NCBI RefSeq assembly: GCF_007004625.1
Contig: NZ_ML660049.1
Span: forward strand, 40,017-104,016
Reading direction: 5' to 3'
From: Planococcus salinarum
Lineage (GTDB): Bacteria; Bacillota; Bacilli; Bacillales_A; Planococcaceae
DNA length: 64,000 bases
The position numbers were made by a program, and so were the translations under genes. Below are positions 6,428-15,254 of the stretch, one piece after another. The notes under the pieces are model-generated. The model was given only the letters and a program-made list of their open reading frames with translations, searched no databases and was not told where the DNA came from. Position 1 is the first letter of the stretch. The number at the start of each line of letters is the position of its first letter.

Positions 6428-7468
6428 TCATTCGTTATTATAGGCTGCATTGCCGAACTCGGATGCATCACTGTCAGAGAAAGAGGAAGTGTCGGGCTTC
6501 AGCCCTAAATGACTTTGCAGTATATCCTGGACTTCCATCAGGGACTCTTGCTCAAGTTGCCAGTAATAGATTCCTGTCGACATATCATCATAGCCATCAA
6601 GTGTGATGGTTTCAACATCCGGTTTGCCGTTTTTGGCGTATTCAAAAAACGACTGCATGTCCTTGAAAGTAAGGTTCGTTTTCATGTTGTCACCGACTGC
6701 ATCGATGACATCGGCGTACTTGGTAAAAGAACCGGCAGATACAGCTTTGTCCATAATCGCCTGCAAAATCATCTGCTGCCTTTTTCCGCGTTCAATGTCA
6801 TTATCGTAATGGCGTGTCCGGGCAAGGGCCAAAGCTTCACTGCCGTCAACTTTCTGGATGCCTTCGTCGAGGCTGATGGCACCTGCGTTATCGAACTCAT
6901 CCTGCTCTTCCAAATCGTAAGGAACATCGACAGTAATGCCGTCAAGTGCATCAATTACATCTATGAACGCTTCAAAATCCATTCTGACGTAATAATCGAC
7001 AGGAATCTCAAGCAGATTTTCGACAGATTCAATTGTCGAACTTGGTCCGTTATAAGCGTAGGCATGTGTGATTTTGTCTTCTTTTCCTGCATCCGGTATA
7101 AATGTGTAGGTGTCGCGCGGGATACTTACCAGCTTAACTGATTTGTCCTCATTGTTGAGGGTGGCGAGAACCAACGCATCCGATCGGATACTGCCGGAAT
7201 TCTGATCGCGTTTGCTGCTGTCGTCGACTCCGATGAACAGAATCGAAATATCATCATGGAGCGGTTCCACTTTTTCATCGCGCAAATCGGACATTTCACG
7301 GTCGCCTGCAGTTTCAAAGGCATTGTTGGCGGCATTCTCAGCTTTTTTGACCAAGTAGATGCCATATGCGGAAATGCACAGCAACAACGATACTGCAAGA
7401 GTCAATGCAATTTTGATGGCGGTCCTTTTTTTGGATGATTTTGATTTGCGGTATTTTTTACGGTTCAT
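6428..7468 (-). CDS. tagV: LytR-CpsA-Psr (LCP) family wall polymer transferase
   Basis: A 346-residue membrane-anchored extracytoplasmic enzyme. A basic N-terminus (residues 1-16) and one transmembrane span (about 18-40) precede the LCP catalytic domain. LCP hallmarks are visible: ILFIGVDDSS, RSDALVLATL, VKLVSIPRDTY, HAYAYNG, and the arginine-rich LARTRHYDNDIERGKRQQ that binds the polyprenyl-pyrophosphate substrate. The family moves teichoic acid from lipid carrier to peptidoglycan. The position between tagO and yvyE matches B. subtilis yvhJ (tagV). GAGGAG precedes the ATG by about 8 bp. Confidence 0.9.
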   Translation of the reverse strand: MNRKKYRKSKSSKKRTAIKIALTLAVSLLLCISAYGIYLVKKAENAANNAFETAGDREMSDLRDEKVEPLHDDISILFIGVDDSSKRDQNSGSIRSDALVLATLNNEDKSVKLVSIPRDTYTFIPDAGKEDKITHAYAYNGPSSTIESVENLLEIPVDYYVRMDFEAFIDVIDALDGITVDVPYDLEEQDEFDNAGAISLDEGIQKVDGSEALALARTRHYDNDIERGKRQQMILQAIMDKAVSAGSFTKYADVIDAVGDNMKTNLTFKDMQSFFEYAKNGKPDVETITLDGYDDMSTGIYYWQLEQESLMEVQDILQSHLGLKPDTSSFSDSDASEFGNAAYNNE

Positions 7469-7629
7469 GGTTATGGCTCCTCTGAGTGGGAATGGGCTAA
7501 CCGAGTGTCGAATTCAGGTTTTTCCAATCGATTTCTTCTATATGAAAAGTGTAAGATTTTATAAAACACAAGATAGTATTGCAATCTACTTATTATACAG
7601 CGTTTTTAGGCTTGAGTAAATATTGGTGC

Positions 7630-8265
7630 TCAAGTAACGGGGAATTCCAGATATTCCTTTCCCGTGCAAATGGAGGAAGATTGGCCGTTTGTCAGATCTT
7701 TAATCCACGCTGTGAAACTTTCTTCTTCAGCAATCGGAACATGCACGTATAGATTGACCCCTTCGGCATAGTCAATGTCTTTCAATGGATAATCGGACTG
7801 GCGGACTTCGTTTTCCACTTTGCCGAGCCAGGTGTAATCGATTGAGATTTTCATCAGGGAATGCAGGCGCCTTTCGACGATGCCAGCAGCTGACAGTGCT
7901 TCCGATGCCGCTTTTCCGTATGCGCGGATCAGTCCGCCACTCCCTAATTTAACTCCTCCAAAATAGCGGGTTACAACAATCACGGTATCTTTTAAATGCT
8001 TCTTTTTCAAAACTTCCAGTATTGGAACGCCTGCAGTTCCGCCAGGTTCCCCATCATCGTTCGCTTTTTGGATGGAATCATGTTCTCCCAGCATATAGGC
8101 TGAGCAATTATGGTTTGCCGATCGATGCTGTTCTTTAATGGAATTGATGAAATTGAGCGCCTGCTGCTCCGATTCGGCTCTGGCGGCACAACCGATGAAT
8201 CTTGATTTTTGTATAAGCAGTTCAGCACTGGCCGAACTGCCCGCAGTCATGTAAGATTCTCGCAA
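7630..8265 (-). CDS. yvyE: YigZ/IMPACT family protein
   Basis: A 211-residue IMPACT (UPF0029) family protein with a C-terminal DUF1949-like domain. The conserved core is obvious: QKSRFIGCAARAE, HNCSAYMLGE, KANDDGEPGGTAGVPILEVLKKK and VVTRYFGGVKLGSGGLIRAYGKAASEAL. Its molecular function is not firmly established; eukaryotic IMPACT regulates GCN2 translation control. The TTG start at 8265 is preferred because GGGGG lies 7 bp upstream and MRESYMT aligns with the start of the B. subtilis protein as I recall it. It is divergent from degS. Confidence 0.88.
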   Translation of the reverse strand: MRESYMTAGSSASAELLIQKSRFIGCAARAESEQQALNFINSIKEQHRSANHNCSAYMLGEHDSIQKANDDGEPGGTAGVPILEVLKKKHLKDTVIVVTRYFGGVKLGSGGLIRAYGKAASEALSAAGIVERRLHSLMKISIDYTWLGKVENEVRQSDYPLKDIDYAEGVNLYVHVPIAEEESFTAWIKDLTNGQSSSICTGKEYLEFPVT

Positions 8266-8420
8266 TTTAAAACCCCCTGTTGTAAAATAGAATCAGATAA
8301 TTTGTAATGTATATTTAATATTACCTTACTTATATAGTGATATACTTGTAAAAGCCTATACAGGCATAAAGAAGCAAGAATTGTCACATCAGCAAGGAGA
8401 TTATCTAAGGCGGTTTTGAA

Positions 8421-9566
8421 ATGTCCCAAAAAAAAGATGGAAAAGAATTGGATTCCATTTATGATGGATTGCTCTCCAAAATGGAGCAGTCCAAAAAAGA
8501 TATTTTCATGATAAGCGAGCAAAGTCGCCGGGGTTATGAAGAGATGAAGGACGAACTTGAAGAAGTGCGGCTGAACATTTCTGCTGTCATAAAAACCGGT
8601 GATTTACTGGAAGAAAAAACGCGGGCCGCAAGAAGGCGCCTGGCAGAAGTTTCGGGTTCATTCAATTCCTACACGGAACAGGAGATTCGCCAATCTTACG
8701 AAAACGCCAATAATTTGCAGCTCCAATTGTCGGCCAACAGATCCGAAGAAAAGAAATATCGTCAAAAACGGGATCGGCTGCAACGGCGTCTGCAGGCTTT
8801 ACTACAGACTATTGAACGGGCTGAGAGGCTTGTCAATCAATTGAATATCTCCATGAATTATCTCTCTTCCGATTTGGACGAGGTTGAAGATGCCATCAAA
8901 AAACCACAGCTAAATCACGATTATAGCCTGCGGATCATCGAAGCGCAAGAAGAAGAAAGAAAACGGCTGTCACGCGAAATCCATGATGGACCGGCGCAGA
9001 TGATGGCGAATGTTCTGCTCAGGTCCGACCTGATCGAACGGACCTACCGTGAAAAAGGTCCTGAACCGGCGTTTCGGGAAATCTCTTCCCTTAAGGAAAT
9101 GGTCCGCCACGCCTTGACGGAAGTCCGCCGGATCATTTATGACCTCCGGCCCATGGCTCTTGACGATTTGGGGTTGGTGCCTACTCTCAGGAAGTATCTT
9201 GAAACCATCGAGGGTTACAATCCTGGTGCCACTCTTGCTTTCGATTGCCACGGCACTGAAAGAAGATTGCCGTCAACTTTTGAAACGTCAATTTTCCGGC
9301 TGGTCCAGGAAGCGATTTCCAATGCGCTTCGGCACGGCAAAGCAACAGCCATAGAAGTGAATATGGAATGGCTGAAAGGACACGTGAACATTGCCGTCAG
9401 CGATAATGGCACCGGTTTTGATCAAAGCATTGTGAAAAACCAATCATTTGGATTGATCGGGATGAAAGAACGGATCGATTTGATCAATGGAGATTTCATC
9501 ATAAATTCCAGTCTTGGGGAAGGAACAGTCCTGATGTTTCAAGTCCCCTATGAACTGGGTAAATAA
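8421..9566 (+). CDS. degS: Cytoplasmic sensor histidine kinase DegS
   Basis: A 381-residue soluble two-component kinase. Residues 1-165 form a long coiled-coil sensor region. The dimerisation and phosphoacceptor motif EEERKRLSREIHDGPAQ carries the predicted phosphorylated His188. The HATPase domain follows (QEAISNALRHGKAT, then SDNGTGFD and FGLIGMKERI). There are no membrane spans. It phosphorylates DegU, the gene 27 bp downstream, to control exoenzymes, motility and competence. The Shine-Dalgarno (AAGGCGG) is moderate. Confidence 0.95.
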   Translation: MSQKKDGKELDSIYDGLLSKMEQSKKDIFMISEQSRRGYEEMKDELEEVRLNISAVIKTGDLLEEKTRAARRRLAEVSGSFNSYTEQEIRQSYENANNLQLQLSANRSEEKKYRQKRDRLQRRLQALLQTIERAERLVNQLNISMNYLSSDLDEVEDAIKKPQLNHDYSLRIIEAQEEERKRLSREIHDGPAQMMANVLLRSDLIERTYREKGPEPAFREISSLKEMVRHALTEVRRIIYDLRPMALDDLGLVPTLRKYLETIEGYNPGATLAFDCHGTERRLPSTFETSIFRLVQEAISNALRHGKATAIEVNMEWLKGHVNIAVSDNGTGFDQSIVKNQSFGLIGMKERIDLINGDFIINSSLGEGTVLMFQVPYELGK

Positions 9567-9593
9567 GATACGGTATTTGAGGAGGACAACATA

Positions 9594-10268
9594 ATGACGA
9601 AAATTATTATTGTAGACGATCACCAATTATTCCGTGAAGGAGTAAAAAGGATTCTTGACTTCGAAGACACTTTTGAAGTTGTTGCCGAGGGCGGCGACGG
9701 AACGGAAGTCATAAAGTTGTATGAAGAAAACAAACCCGATGTCATATTGATGGATATCAATATGCCCCAGAAAAACGGTGTGGAGGCGACGGGAGAGCTG
9801 ATGGAGAAACATCCGGAAGCGAAAGTCATTATGCTGTCGATTCACGATGATGAATCCTACGTAACCCATGCATTGAAGACTGGTGCACTTGGTTATATGC
9901 TGAAAGAGATGGATGCTGAGGCAATTATTCAGGCCATCAAAGTTGTGGCCAAAGGCGGATCTTATCTTCATCCGAAAGTTACCCGCAATCTCGTGATGGA
10001 ATTCCGCCGTCTGAGTGAACGTGAAAACAAAGGATCGTTTCATCAAACTGAAATCCGGCGTCCATATCACCTGCTTACGAAACGTGAGAGTGAAGTCCTG
10101 CAGTTATTGACGGACGGACAAAGCAACCGGGTTATTGGTGAAACTTTGTTCATCTCAGAAAAAACGGTGAAAAACCACGTGTCCAGCATTCTTCAAAAAA
10201 TGCAGGTGAACGACCGTACACAAGCGGTCGTTACAGCGATTAAAAATGGCTGGGTGGAAGTACGATAA
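9594..10268 (+). CDS. degU: Response regulator DegU (NarL/FixJ family)
   Basis: A 224-residue protein. The receiver domain has the acidic pair DD8-9 and phosphoacceptor Asp54 ([12 protein letters not shown]), plus the switch Lys in MLKEMDA. A LuxR-type DNA-binding helix-turn-helix occupies about 155-215 ([40 protein letters not shown]). GAGGAGG lies 9 bp before the ATG. It forms an operon with degS and is followed by a terminator. In B. subtilis DegU also primes comK, which is consistent with the nearby comF genes. Confidence 0.96.
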   Translation: MTKIIIVDDHQLFREGVKRILDFEDTFEVVAEGGDGTEVIKLYEENKPDVILMDINMPQKNGVEATGELMEKHPEAKVIMLSIHDDESYVTHALKTGALGYMLKEMDAEAIIQAIKVVAKGGSYLHPKVTRNLVMEFRRLSERENKGSFHQTEIRRPYHLLTKRESEVLQLLTDGQSNRVIGETLFISEKTVKNHVSSILQKMQVNDRTQAVVTAIKNGWVEVR

Positions 10269-10278
10269 TAAAATTTTC

Positions 10279-10313
10279 AGTGCGCTGGCTATTGCCATCG
10301 CACTTCTTTTATT
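10279..10313 (+). terminator. Terminator of degSU
   Basis: AGTGCG/CGCACT outer stem with an inner TGGC/GCCA pairing, followed by TTCTTTTATTT. Confidence 0.7.
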
Positions 10314-10378
10314 TCACGCATAAAAAAACAATGGGCTGCAGAAGTAAAAAGGCGGCAGCACTTGATTTGCCAAGGATA

Positions 10379-10407
10379 TTGACACAGTTTCTTCATTGAA
10401 ATATAGA
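10379..10407 (+). promoter_or_regulatory. SigA promoter of the lipoprotein gene
   Basis: A consensus TTGACA (10379-10384), a 17-bp spacer, and TATAGA (10402-10407), 39 bp upstream of the ATG at 10446. Confidence 0.75.
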
Positions 10408-10445
10408 AGTTCCTGTGTCAAAATGAAGCGCAGGAGGAATGCCCG

Positions 10446-11006
10446 ATGAAAAAAATGACACTGGCAGTGGGGTTGATGCTGCTTTTGACAGCATGTTCAG
10501 ATGAGAATAATGAGGCTGAAAACACAAATTCGGTCGATGACAGCAATCTGGAAAATGAAAACAATACATTAGACCACGGCATGGAAGACAAATCCGCCGG
10601 CTTCACGATGACCGATGATGGGCAAGTGATCGAAGCGCAAACTCCGGAAGAAGAAAAAGCGGCGCTTCTGGAAGCATACGGTGAATACATCGCAGCGTTT
10701 AATGCTGAAGACATGGAACGTTATATGGCCATCATCGCTGAAGAGCCGGAAGGTTTTGATCGTGACGAAGACAGGCTTGCGCTTGAGGAGGCGTTTGCAG
10801 CGTATGACACAGAATACACCACTTCGAACGAGACAATTGTTAAGTTCACACCTGAACGAGCGGAAGTATTCGCTGAAATTTCAGTGAGTGTCTCAGAGGA
10901 GGAGTCAGGTGCTGAAACTCAGCAGACCGGCAGACAAGTGGTGATTTTCAAAAAGGAAACTGCCGGATGGAAAGTAAGCGGCCTTCACTTTATAGGCAAC
11001 CAATAA
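10446..11006 (+). CDS. Lipoprotein with NTF2/SnoaL-like domain
   Basis: A 186-residue predicted lipoprotein. The signal peptide ends in the lipobox LTAC, with Cys17 as the lipidation site. An acidic, Asn-rich linker (residues 18-60) follows. The C-terminal domain (about 70-185) resembles SnoaL/DUF4440-type NTF2 folds (LLEAYGEYIAAFNAEDMERYMAII, then TPERAEVFAEISVSV..VVIFKKETAGWKVSGLHFI). The function is unknown. AGGAGG precedes the ATG. It sits between degU and degV, a position where I know of no conserved equivalent in B. subtilis. Confidence 0.8.
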   Translation: MKKMTLAVGLMLLLTACSDENNEAENTNSVDDSNLENENNTLDHGMEDKSAGFTMTDDGQVIEAQTPEEEKAALLEAYGEYIAAFNAEDMERYMAIIAEEPEGFDRDEDRLALEEAFAAYDTEYTTSNETIVKFTPERAEVFAEISVSVSEEESGAETQQTGRQVVIFKKETAGWKVSGLHFIGNQ

Positions 11007-11090
11007 GTGCCCTTCCCGTTTCCGGCGGGAAGTTGTTTTATGTGTAGTCATTTGTGCATTATTTGATAAAATAGAGAAGGAGGATGGTGT

Positions 11091-11930
11091 ATGGTGAAAA
11101 CAGCAGTAGTTACCGACAGCACGGCATATCTTGAAGCAGCTGTCCGTGAAAAGCACAATATACATATGATTCCGCTCCAGGTCACTTTCGGATCGGAGTC
11201 GTTCGAGGAAGAATGTGAATTGACGTTTCAGGAATTTTACGCCAAGTCCGAAACCCAATTGCCGAAAACCTCACAGCCTCCAATCGGTAAATTCATCGAT
11301 TTATACGAGCAATTGGCAGAGCATTACGACGAAATTGTGTCCATTCATCTGTCCAGTGGCATCAGTGGAACGTTTTCCGGGTCAGTCCAGGCAGGGCAGA
11401 TGGCTGAAAACGTGGAAGTCTTTACTTTTGACTCCGAGATATCGTGCGCGATGCAAGGGTTCTATGCGCTGGAAGCGGCAAAAATGGCGAAGCAGGGGGC
11501 AGGGGCCAGGGAAATCCTGAGCAGGCTCGATCAGATGAAACATTCGATGCGCGGCTATTTCATGGTCGAAGACCTGAAACACCTCCAGCGCGGAGGAAGG
11601 TTGTCGGGGGCCCAGGCAATGGTCGGCGGCATGCTGCAAATAAAGCCATTGCTGCATTTCCGCAATACGATGATTGTTCCTTTCGAAAAAGTGCGCACCC
11701 GCAAAAAGGCGTTGAACCGCATGGTGGCTTTGCTGGAGGAAGACGTTCGCTCGGGGGAGCCGATAAAAGCTTCCATCATCCATGCGAACCGCGATGAAGA
11801 AGCTGTCCAGTGGAAAAAAGAGCTGGAACTGCGGTTCACTTCAGTACAATTTGATATTTCTTATTTCGGACCGGTAATCGGTATCCATTTGGGAGAAGGC
11901 GCAATGGGCCTTGGCTGGGTGAAACAGTAA
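11091..11930 (+). CDS. degV: DegV family fatty-acid-binding protein
   Basis: A 279-residue DegV protein. The family binds fatty acids and in Gram-positives (as FakB) presents them to the kinase FakA. Typical motifs are VVTDSTAYL at the N-terminus, PKTSQPPIGKF, SIHLSSGISGTFSG (the lipid head-group binding segment), DSEISCAMQG and RGGRLSGAQAMVGGMLQIKPLL. The location between degSU and comFA equals B. subtilis yviA/degV. GGAGG precedes the ATG. A second paralogue lies at 43600. Confidence 0.93.
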   Translation: MVKTAVVTDSTAYLEAAVREKHNIHMIPLQVTFGSESFEEECELTFQEFYAKSETQLPKTSQPPIGKFIDLYEQLAEHYDEIVSIHLSSGISGTFSGSVQAGQMAENVEVFTFDSEISCAMQGFYALEAAKMAKQGAGAREILSRLDQMKHSMRGYFMVEDLKHLQRGGRLSGAQAMVGGMLQIKPLLHFRNTMIVPFEKVRTRKKALNRMVALLEEDVRSGEPIKASIIHANRDEEAVQWKKELELRFTSVQFDISYFGPVIGIHLGEGAMGLGWVKQ

Positions 11931-12016
11931 CCTGCCGAGGCTTTTTTTACCCCTGAACCAGTCTGTGCAATACAATATTTTCTGGTATTGATTTTAATTT
12001 GCAAAGGAGTTGGAGC

Positions 12017-13345
12017 ATGAAAGAACTGCAGGATTTTTTGCTTGGCAGAATCTGGCTGCGCGAATTTACGCCTTTTCCGAAAGAAATGATTGAGCAAGCG
12101 GTCAGGGAAGGATTCGTTGCCGTTCATAAAGGCATCACGGACGGATTGCAATGCGCCCGGTGCCTGGAAAATGGACCGGAAAAAATTGTGGCCTTCAGAT
12201 GTGCAAGATGCGCTGGCCAATGCCATTACTGCCGCCACTGCATCCGGATGGGCAGAGTCAGTTCGTGCACTGATCTGATCAGCTGGAAAGAACCCCATGT
12301 TATTGCCCCTTATTCCCATTCATTCAAATGGAATGGCGAACTCACAAACCTCCAACAACAGGCTTCCGACGAACTTGGGGAAAGCCTGCGACAAAATAGG
12401 TCCCATCTGGTATACGCTGTCTGCGGTGCAGGAAAAACTGAATTATTGTTTCCACCGCTTCATCAGGCGCTCTCCCAGGGAAAACGCATTTGCATTGCGG
12501 CTCCCCGTACGGATGTGGTGCTGGAATTGTCGCCGCGGCTAAAAGCGGTTTTTCCGGACATTATCATCCATACGCTCTATGGCGGCTCAACTTTTGAAAA
12601 AGGTTTTGCTCAACTGGTCATGGCCACCACACATCAACTCTACCGGTTCCAAAAGGCTTTTGATCTGGTAATCGTCGACGAAGCGGATGCTTTTCCGTAT
12701 TCCTATGATCCGGCACTGGAGCGCGCAGTTTCCAAATCGTTAAAACCGGGCGCCCCGGTTTTCTATGTTTCAGCAACGCCTTCCCAAAAATTATTGGAAA
12801 GCGTTCCGAATCAATCAAAAATATTTCGCCGTTTTCATGGTCATCCGCTGCCAGTTCCCATCTATCAACCGCTCTGGAATTACAAAAGAGCGTTCCGCTC
12901 CAATAGGATTCCGGCAAAACTGGTCGAATGGATCAAACAGAAATTGGAACAGCAGGAACCCTTCATGCTTTTTTTCCCGACAATCGAAATGATCCGTCAG
13001 GCTGAACCTTTATTCAAAGAGATGGACAGCCGTATTGAAGCGGTCCATTCCCAAGATGCCGACCGGAAAGAAAAAGTCATGAAACTGCGGCGAGGAGAAA
13101 TTCCTGGCATCCTCACGTCAACAATACTGGAGAGGGGCGTCACCATCGATAATGTGCAGGTCGGCGTAGTCGGGGCGGATGAAGAAGTTTTTGGGGCATC
13201 AGCGCTGATTCAAATGGCGGGACGCGCCGGACGGTCAAGTATCTTTCCGGATGGACAAGTCATATTTTTTCATAATGGCGTATCCTGGCAGATGGACAAT
13301 GCGCGCAAGCTTATAAAATCCTACAACAAGGCGGGGTGCAGGTGA
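12017..13345 (+). CDS. comFA: Competence helicase ComFA
   Basis: A 442-residue DEAD-box-like ATPase that helps pull transforming single-stranded DNA across the membrane. The N-terminus carries a zinc cluster (CARC, CARC, CHYCRHC within residues 44-80). Helicase motifs are Walker A AVCGAGKTE, motif II VDEADAFPY, motif III VSATPS, and motif VI QMAGRAGR. The start at 12017 is chosen for AAAGGAG 7 bp upstream rather than the in-frame codon at 11999. The gene ends in a 4-bp overlap with comFC; comFB, present between them in B. subtilis, is missing. Confidence 0.94.
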   Translation: MKELQDFLLGRIWLREFTPFPKEMIEQAVREGFVAVHKGITDGLQCARCLENGPEKIVAFRCARCAGQCHYCRHCIRMGRVSSCTDLISWKEPHVIAPYSHSFKWNGELTNLQQQASDELGESLRQNRSHLVYAVCGAGKTELLFPPLHQALSQGKRICIAAPRTDVVLELSPRLKAVFPDIIIHTLYGGSTFEKGFAQLVMATTHQLYRFQKAFDLVIVDEADAFPYSYDPALERAVSKSLKPGAPVFYVSATPSQKLLESVPNQSKIFRRFHGHPLPVPIYQPLWNYKRAFRSNRIPAKLVEWIKQKLEQQEPFMLFFPTIEMIRQAEPLFKEMDSRIEAVHSQDADRKEKVMKLRRGEIPGILTSTILERGVTIDNVQVGVVGADEEVFGASALIQMAGRAGRSSIFPDGQVIFFHNGVSWQMDNARKLIKSYNKAGCR

Positions 13346-13998
13346 ATTGTTATTTATGCGGCAATAAAATGGCGTCAGATCCCTCCTGGAGAGATCTGTT
13401 CTTTTTGGATAAACCAGAAACCATCTGCAGACTCTGCAGGGATTCGTTCGAACAGGCCCCTGCCGGCTGTCGGATCTGTGGAGCTTCGGGCCTGGAGTTA
13501 TGCGGCGAGTGCAGCCATTGGGAAACAACGGAATTCGCTGCAGTGCTCGACTCTGGAAAATGCCTGTATTCCTATAATCCGGCTATGAAAGAATTTTTCC
13601 ATCAATACAAATTTCTGCAGGATGCGGTTTTGGCTGAGGTGTTTGCAGAAGAACTGGCGAAATCAATCAAGAAAACCAGAGCGGTTGCCGTGCCCATTCC
13701 AATGAACCACTTGAAGTTAAAGCGACGGACTTTTGCGCAGGTCGACAGGATGCTGGAATTTGGAGGGGTGGACTACCTGCATCTTCTTATTAAAAACGAA
13801 GAAATCCAGGGGGAGAAAACCAGGGAAGAGCGAAGGGAGACGCGCGGCTTATTTGCACTGAACGGCCATCCCTTGCCCAAGAAAATTGTACTGGTTGATG
13901 ATATGTATACGACCGGAACGACGCTGCGGCTTGCCGCCAAACTGCTGAAGGATGCAGGAGCTGAGGAAATCACTTTTGTAGCGCTGATACGGGCTTAA
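13342..13998 (+). CDS. comFC: Competence protein ComFC (phosphoribosyltransferase-like)
   Basis: About 218 residues. The N-terminal zinc-finger-like segment carries CYLC, CRLC and CRICGASGLELCGEC. The C-terminal half is a type I PRTase fold with the PRPP loop KIVLVDDMYTTGTT. The family is needed for late steps of DNA uptake; the enzymatic reaction is unproven. The GTG at 13342 overlaps the comFA stop (GTGA), a usual coupling. An alternative in-frame GTG is at 13336. AAGGCGG precedes both. Confidence 0.92.
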   Translation: MNCYLCGNKMASDPSWRDLFFLDKPETICRLCRDSFEQAPAGCRICGASGLELCGECSHWETTEFAAVLDSGKCLYSYNPAMKEFFHQYKFLQDAVLAEVFAEELAKSIKKTRAVAVPIPMNHLKLKRRTFAQVDRMLEFGGVDYLHLLIKNEEIQGEKTREERRETRGLFALNGHPLPKKIVLVDDMYTTGTTLRLAAKLLKDAGAEEITFVALIRA

Positions 13999-14019
13999 CA
14001 AAGAATACTTAGCATTAAA

Positions 14020-14050
14020 AAGACGGCCAAATGGATGCCCGTCTTTTTTA
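14020..14050 (+). terminator. Terminator of the comF operon
   Basis: AAGACGG and CCGTCTT arms flank a 13-base region, followed by T6. Confidence 0.8.
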
Positions 14051-14072
14051 GTATGATGGTTTTTGGAAAGCG

Positions 14073-14416
14073 CTTTTCGATGTCCAGACTCCAGCGGGCC
14101 AGCTCTTCGGGTCATAAGCCAGCTCAGCTGCGCGGCGGATGCCGCTTCGCTGGTCTGTCTTATGCCTGTCAGAGCTTAACGGGCGCTGTCGCTTTTCGAT
14201 GTCCAGACTCCAGCGGCCCAGCTCTTCGGGTCATAAGCCAGCCCAGTGTCTAGTCTCCAGTGCCTAGCTCTTCGGGATATAAGTCAAATCAGCTGCGTGG
14301 CAAAAAATGCCACTTCGCTGTTCTGTCTAACCCCTTATTGCTCCTGCATCGCTGCGCTGCTTCGTCGCAAGAGATAGGCCCAAACAAGTTTGGGCTATCT
14401 CTCGCTGTCGCTTTTC
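14073..14416 (-). repeat. Dispersed palindromic repeat R1, copy 1 (nearly two units)
   Basis: This fills the 13999-14416 gap. The core (TGTCCAGACTCCAGCGG.., CTCTTCGGGTCATAAGCC.., CAGAGCTTAACGG.., GTCGCTTTTC) occurs twice, at 14073-14199 and again from 14191. The second unit carries an extra stem GAGATAGGCCCAAAC/GTTTGGGCTATCTC (14371-14401). Other copies lie at 19845, 40400, 48961 and 57838. On the minus strand it starts immediately after the stop codon of the SDR gene. It resembles repeats I have seen widely in Bacillales intergenic DNA; no protein is encoded. Confidence 0.85.
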
Positions 14417-15124
14417 CTAATGCTCATAAATCATTTTTCTTGTCATGCCGCCGTCGATCGTCAGGCATTCCGCTGTAATAAAGGAATTCTGCGGATTGGA
14501 TAAGAACAGGCATGCGCGGGCAATGTCGGAAGTATCACCGACCCGGCCGCTCCAATGCTGCTGATGGTCAATGTCCCGCAAGTCGGAGGCATCCCCCGTA
14601 TGGATCCATCCTGGAGCGATGGAATTTACCCGGATGCCCCTTTCGCTCAGGGAAGCGGCAAGTGAATGGGTCAGGGCGTAAATCCCGCCTTTGGATGCCG
14701 AATATAATTCTGTATGCGGTTCCGACATAAAAGCACGGGTTGAAGCCATATTGACGATGGAACGGATATCTTCTGACATGAATCTGGCCGCTTCCCGGCT
14801 GCAGATAAAGACCGACTTCAGATTCGTATCCAAGACCCGGTTCCAGTCTTCTTCTGTCACTTCCCACAGCGACTGGAATTCCGATATTCCGGCATTATTG
14901 ATCATCACATGGATAGCGCCGTAATCGGCATGGATTCCTTCCATGACTTCTTTGACCTGCTGAAAATCCCCAACATCGCACTGCCTGTATTCGACGCCTT
15001 CAATGGAAACCTGTTCAATATCGAGGCCGATCACTTTTGCTCCTTCTCCGGCAAAATGGCGGGCAATGCTGTTGCCGATCCCCTGCGCCGCACCTGTAAC
15101 GATGACAAGCTTATTCGTAAACAT
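14417..15124 (-). CDS. Short-chain dehydrogenase/reductase
   Basis: A 235-residue classical SDR oxidoreductase. It has the NAD(P)-binding glycine motif TGAAQGIGNSIA, the structural NNAG, catalytic Ser in VNMASTRAF, and the YSASK active-site Tyr/Lys pair. The PGW..T cofactor segment and the IDGG C-terminal motif are present. D39 after the second strand (IGLDIEQ) suggests NAD(H) preference. The substrate is unknown. The ATG at 15124 is chosen because GGAGG is 8 bp upstream; the GTG at 15133 would overlap that site. The stop abuts repeat R1. Confidence 0.9.
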   Translation of the reverse strand: MFTNKLVIVTGAAQGIGNSIARHFAGEGAKVIGLDIEQVSIEGVEYRQCDVGDFQQVKEVMEGIHADYGAIHVMINNAGISEFQSLWEVTEEDWNRVLDTNLKSVFICSREAARFMSEDIRSIVNMASTRAFMSEPHTELYSASKGGIYALTHSLAASLSERGIRVNSIAPGWIHTGDASDLRDIDHQQHWSGRVGDTSDIARACLFLSNPQNSFITAECLTIDGGMTRKMIYEH

Positions 15125-15182
15125 CGGCTTCACCTCCTTATCGTATAGTTTACCTGGAATTTATCTTGATGAAACTATTTGG

Positions 15183-15208
15183 GTTTTAAGAAGGAATCCA
15201 AAGGGAAC
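15183..15208 (+). promoter_or_regulatory. SigB-like promoter of hpf
   Basis: GTTTTA (15183-15188), a 14-bp spacer, then GGGAAC (15203-15208). In B. subtilis the orthologue yvyD is SigB (and SigH) controlled. Confidence 0.55.
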
Positions 15209-15254
15209 ATGTAGAAATGTAAGAGTGTAAGAGATTAAGAAGGAGGAGTTAATT

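Noticed and set aside
14035-14478. Small open frames in the repeat regions (14035, 14260, 40366, 57851 and others)
   Set aside because: They read across R1 repeats, share translated repeat sequence, and have no credible ribosome-binding sites.
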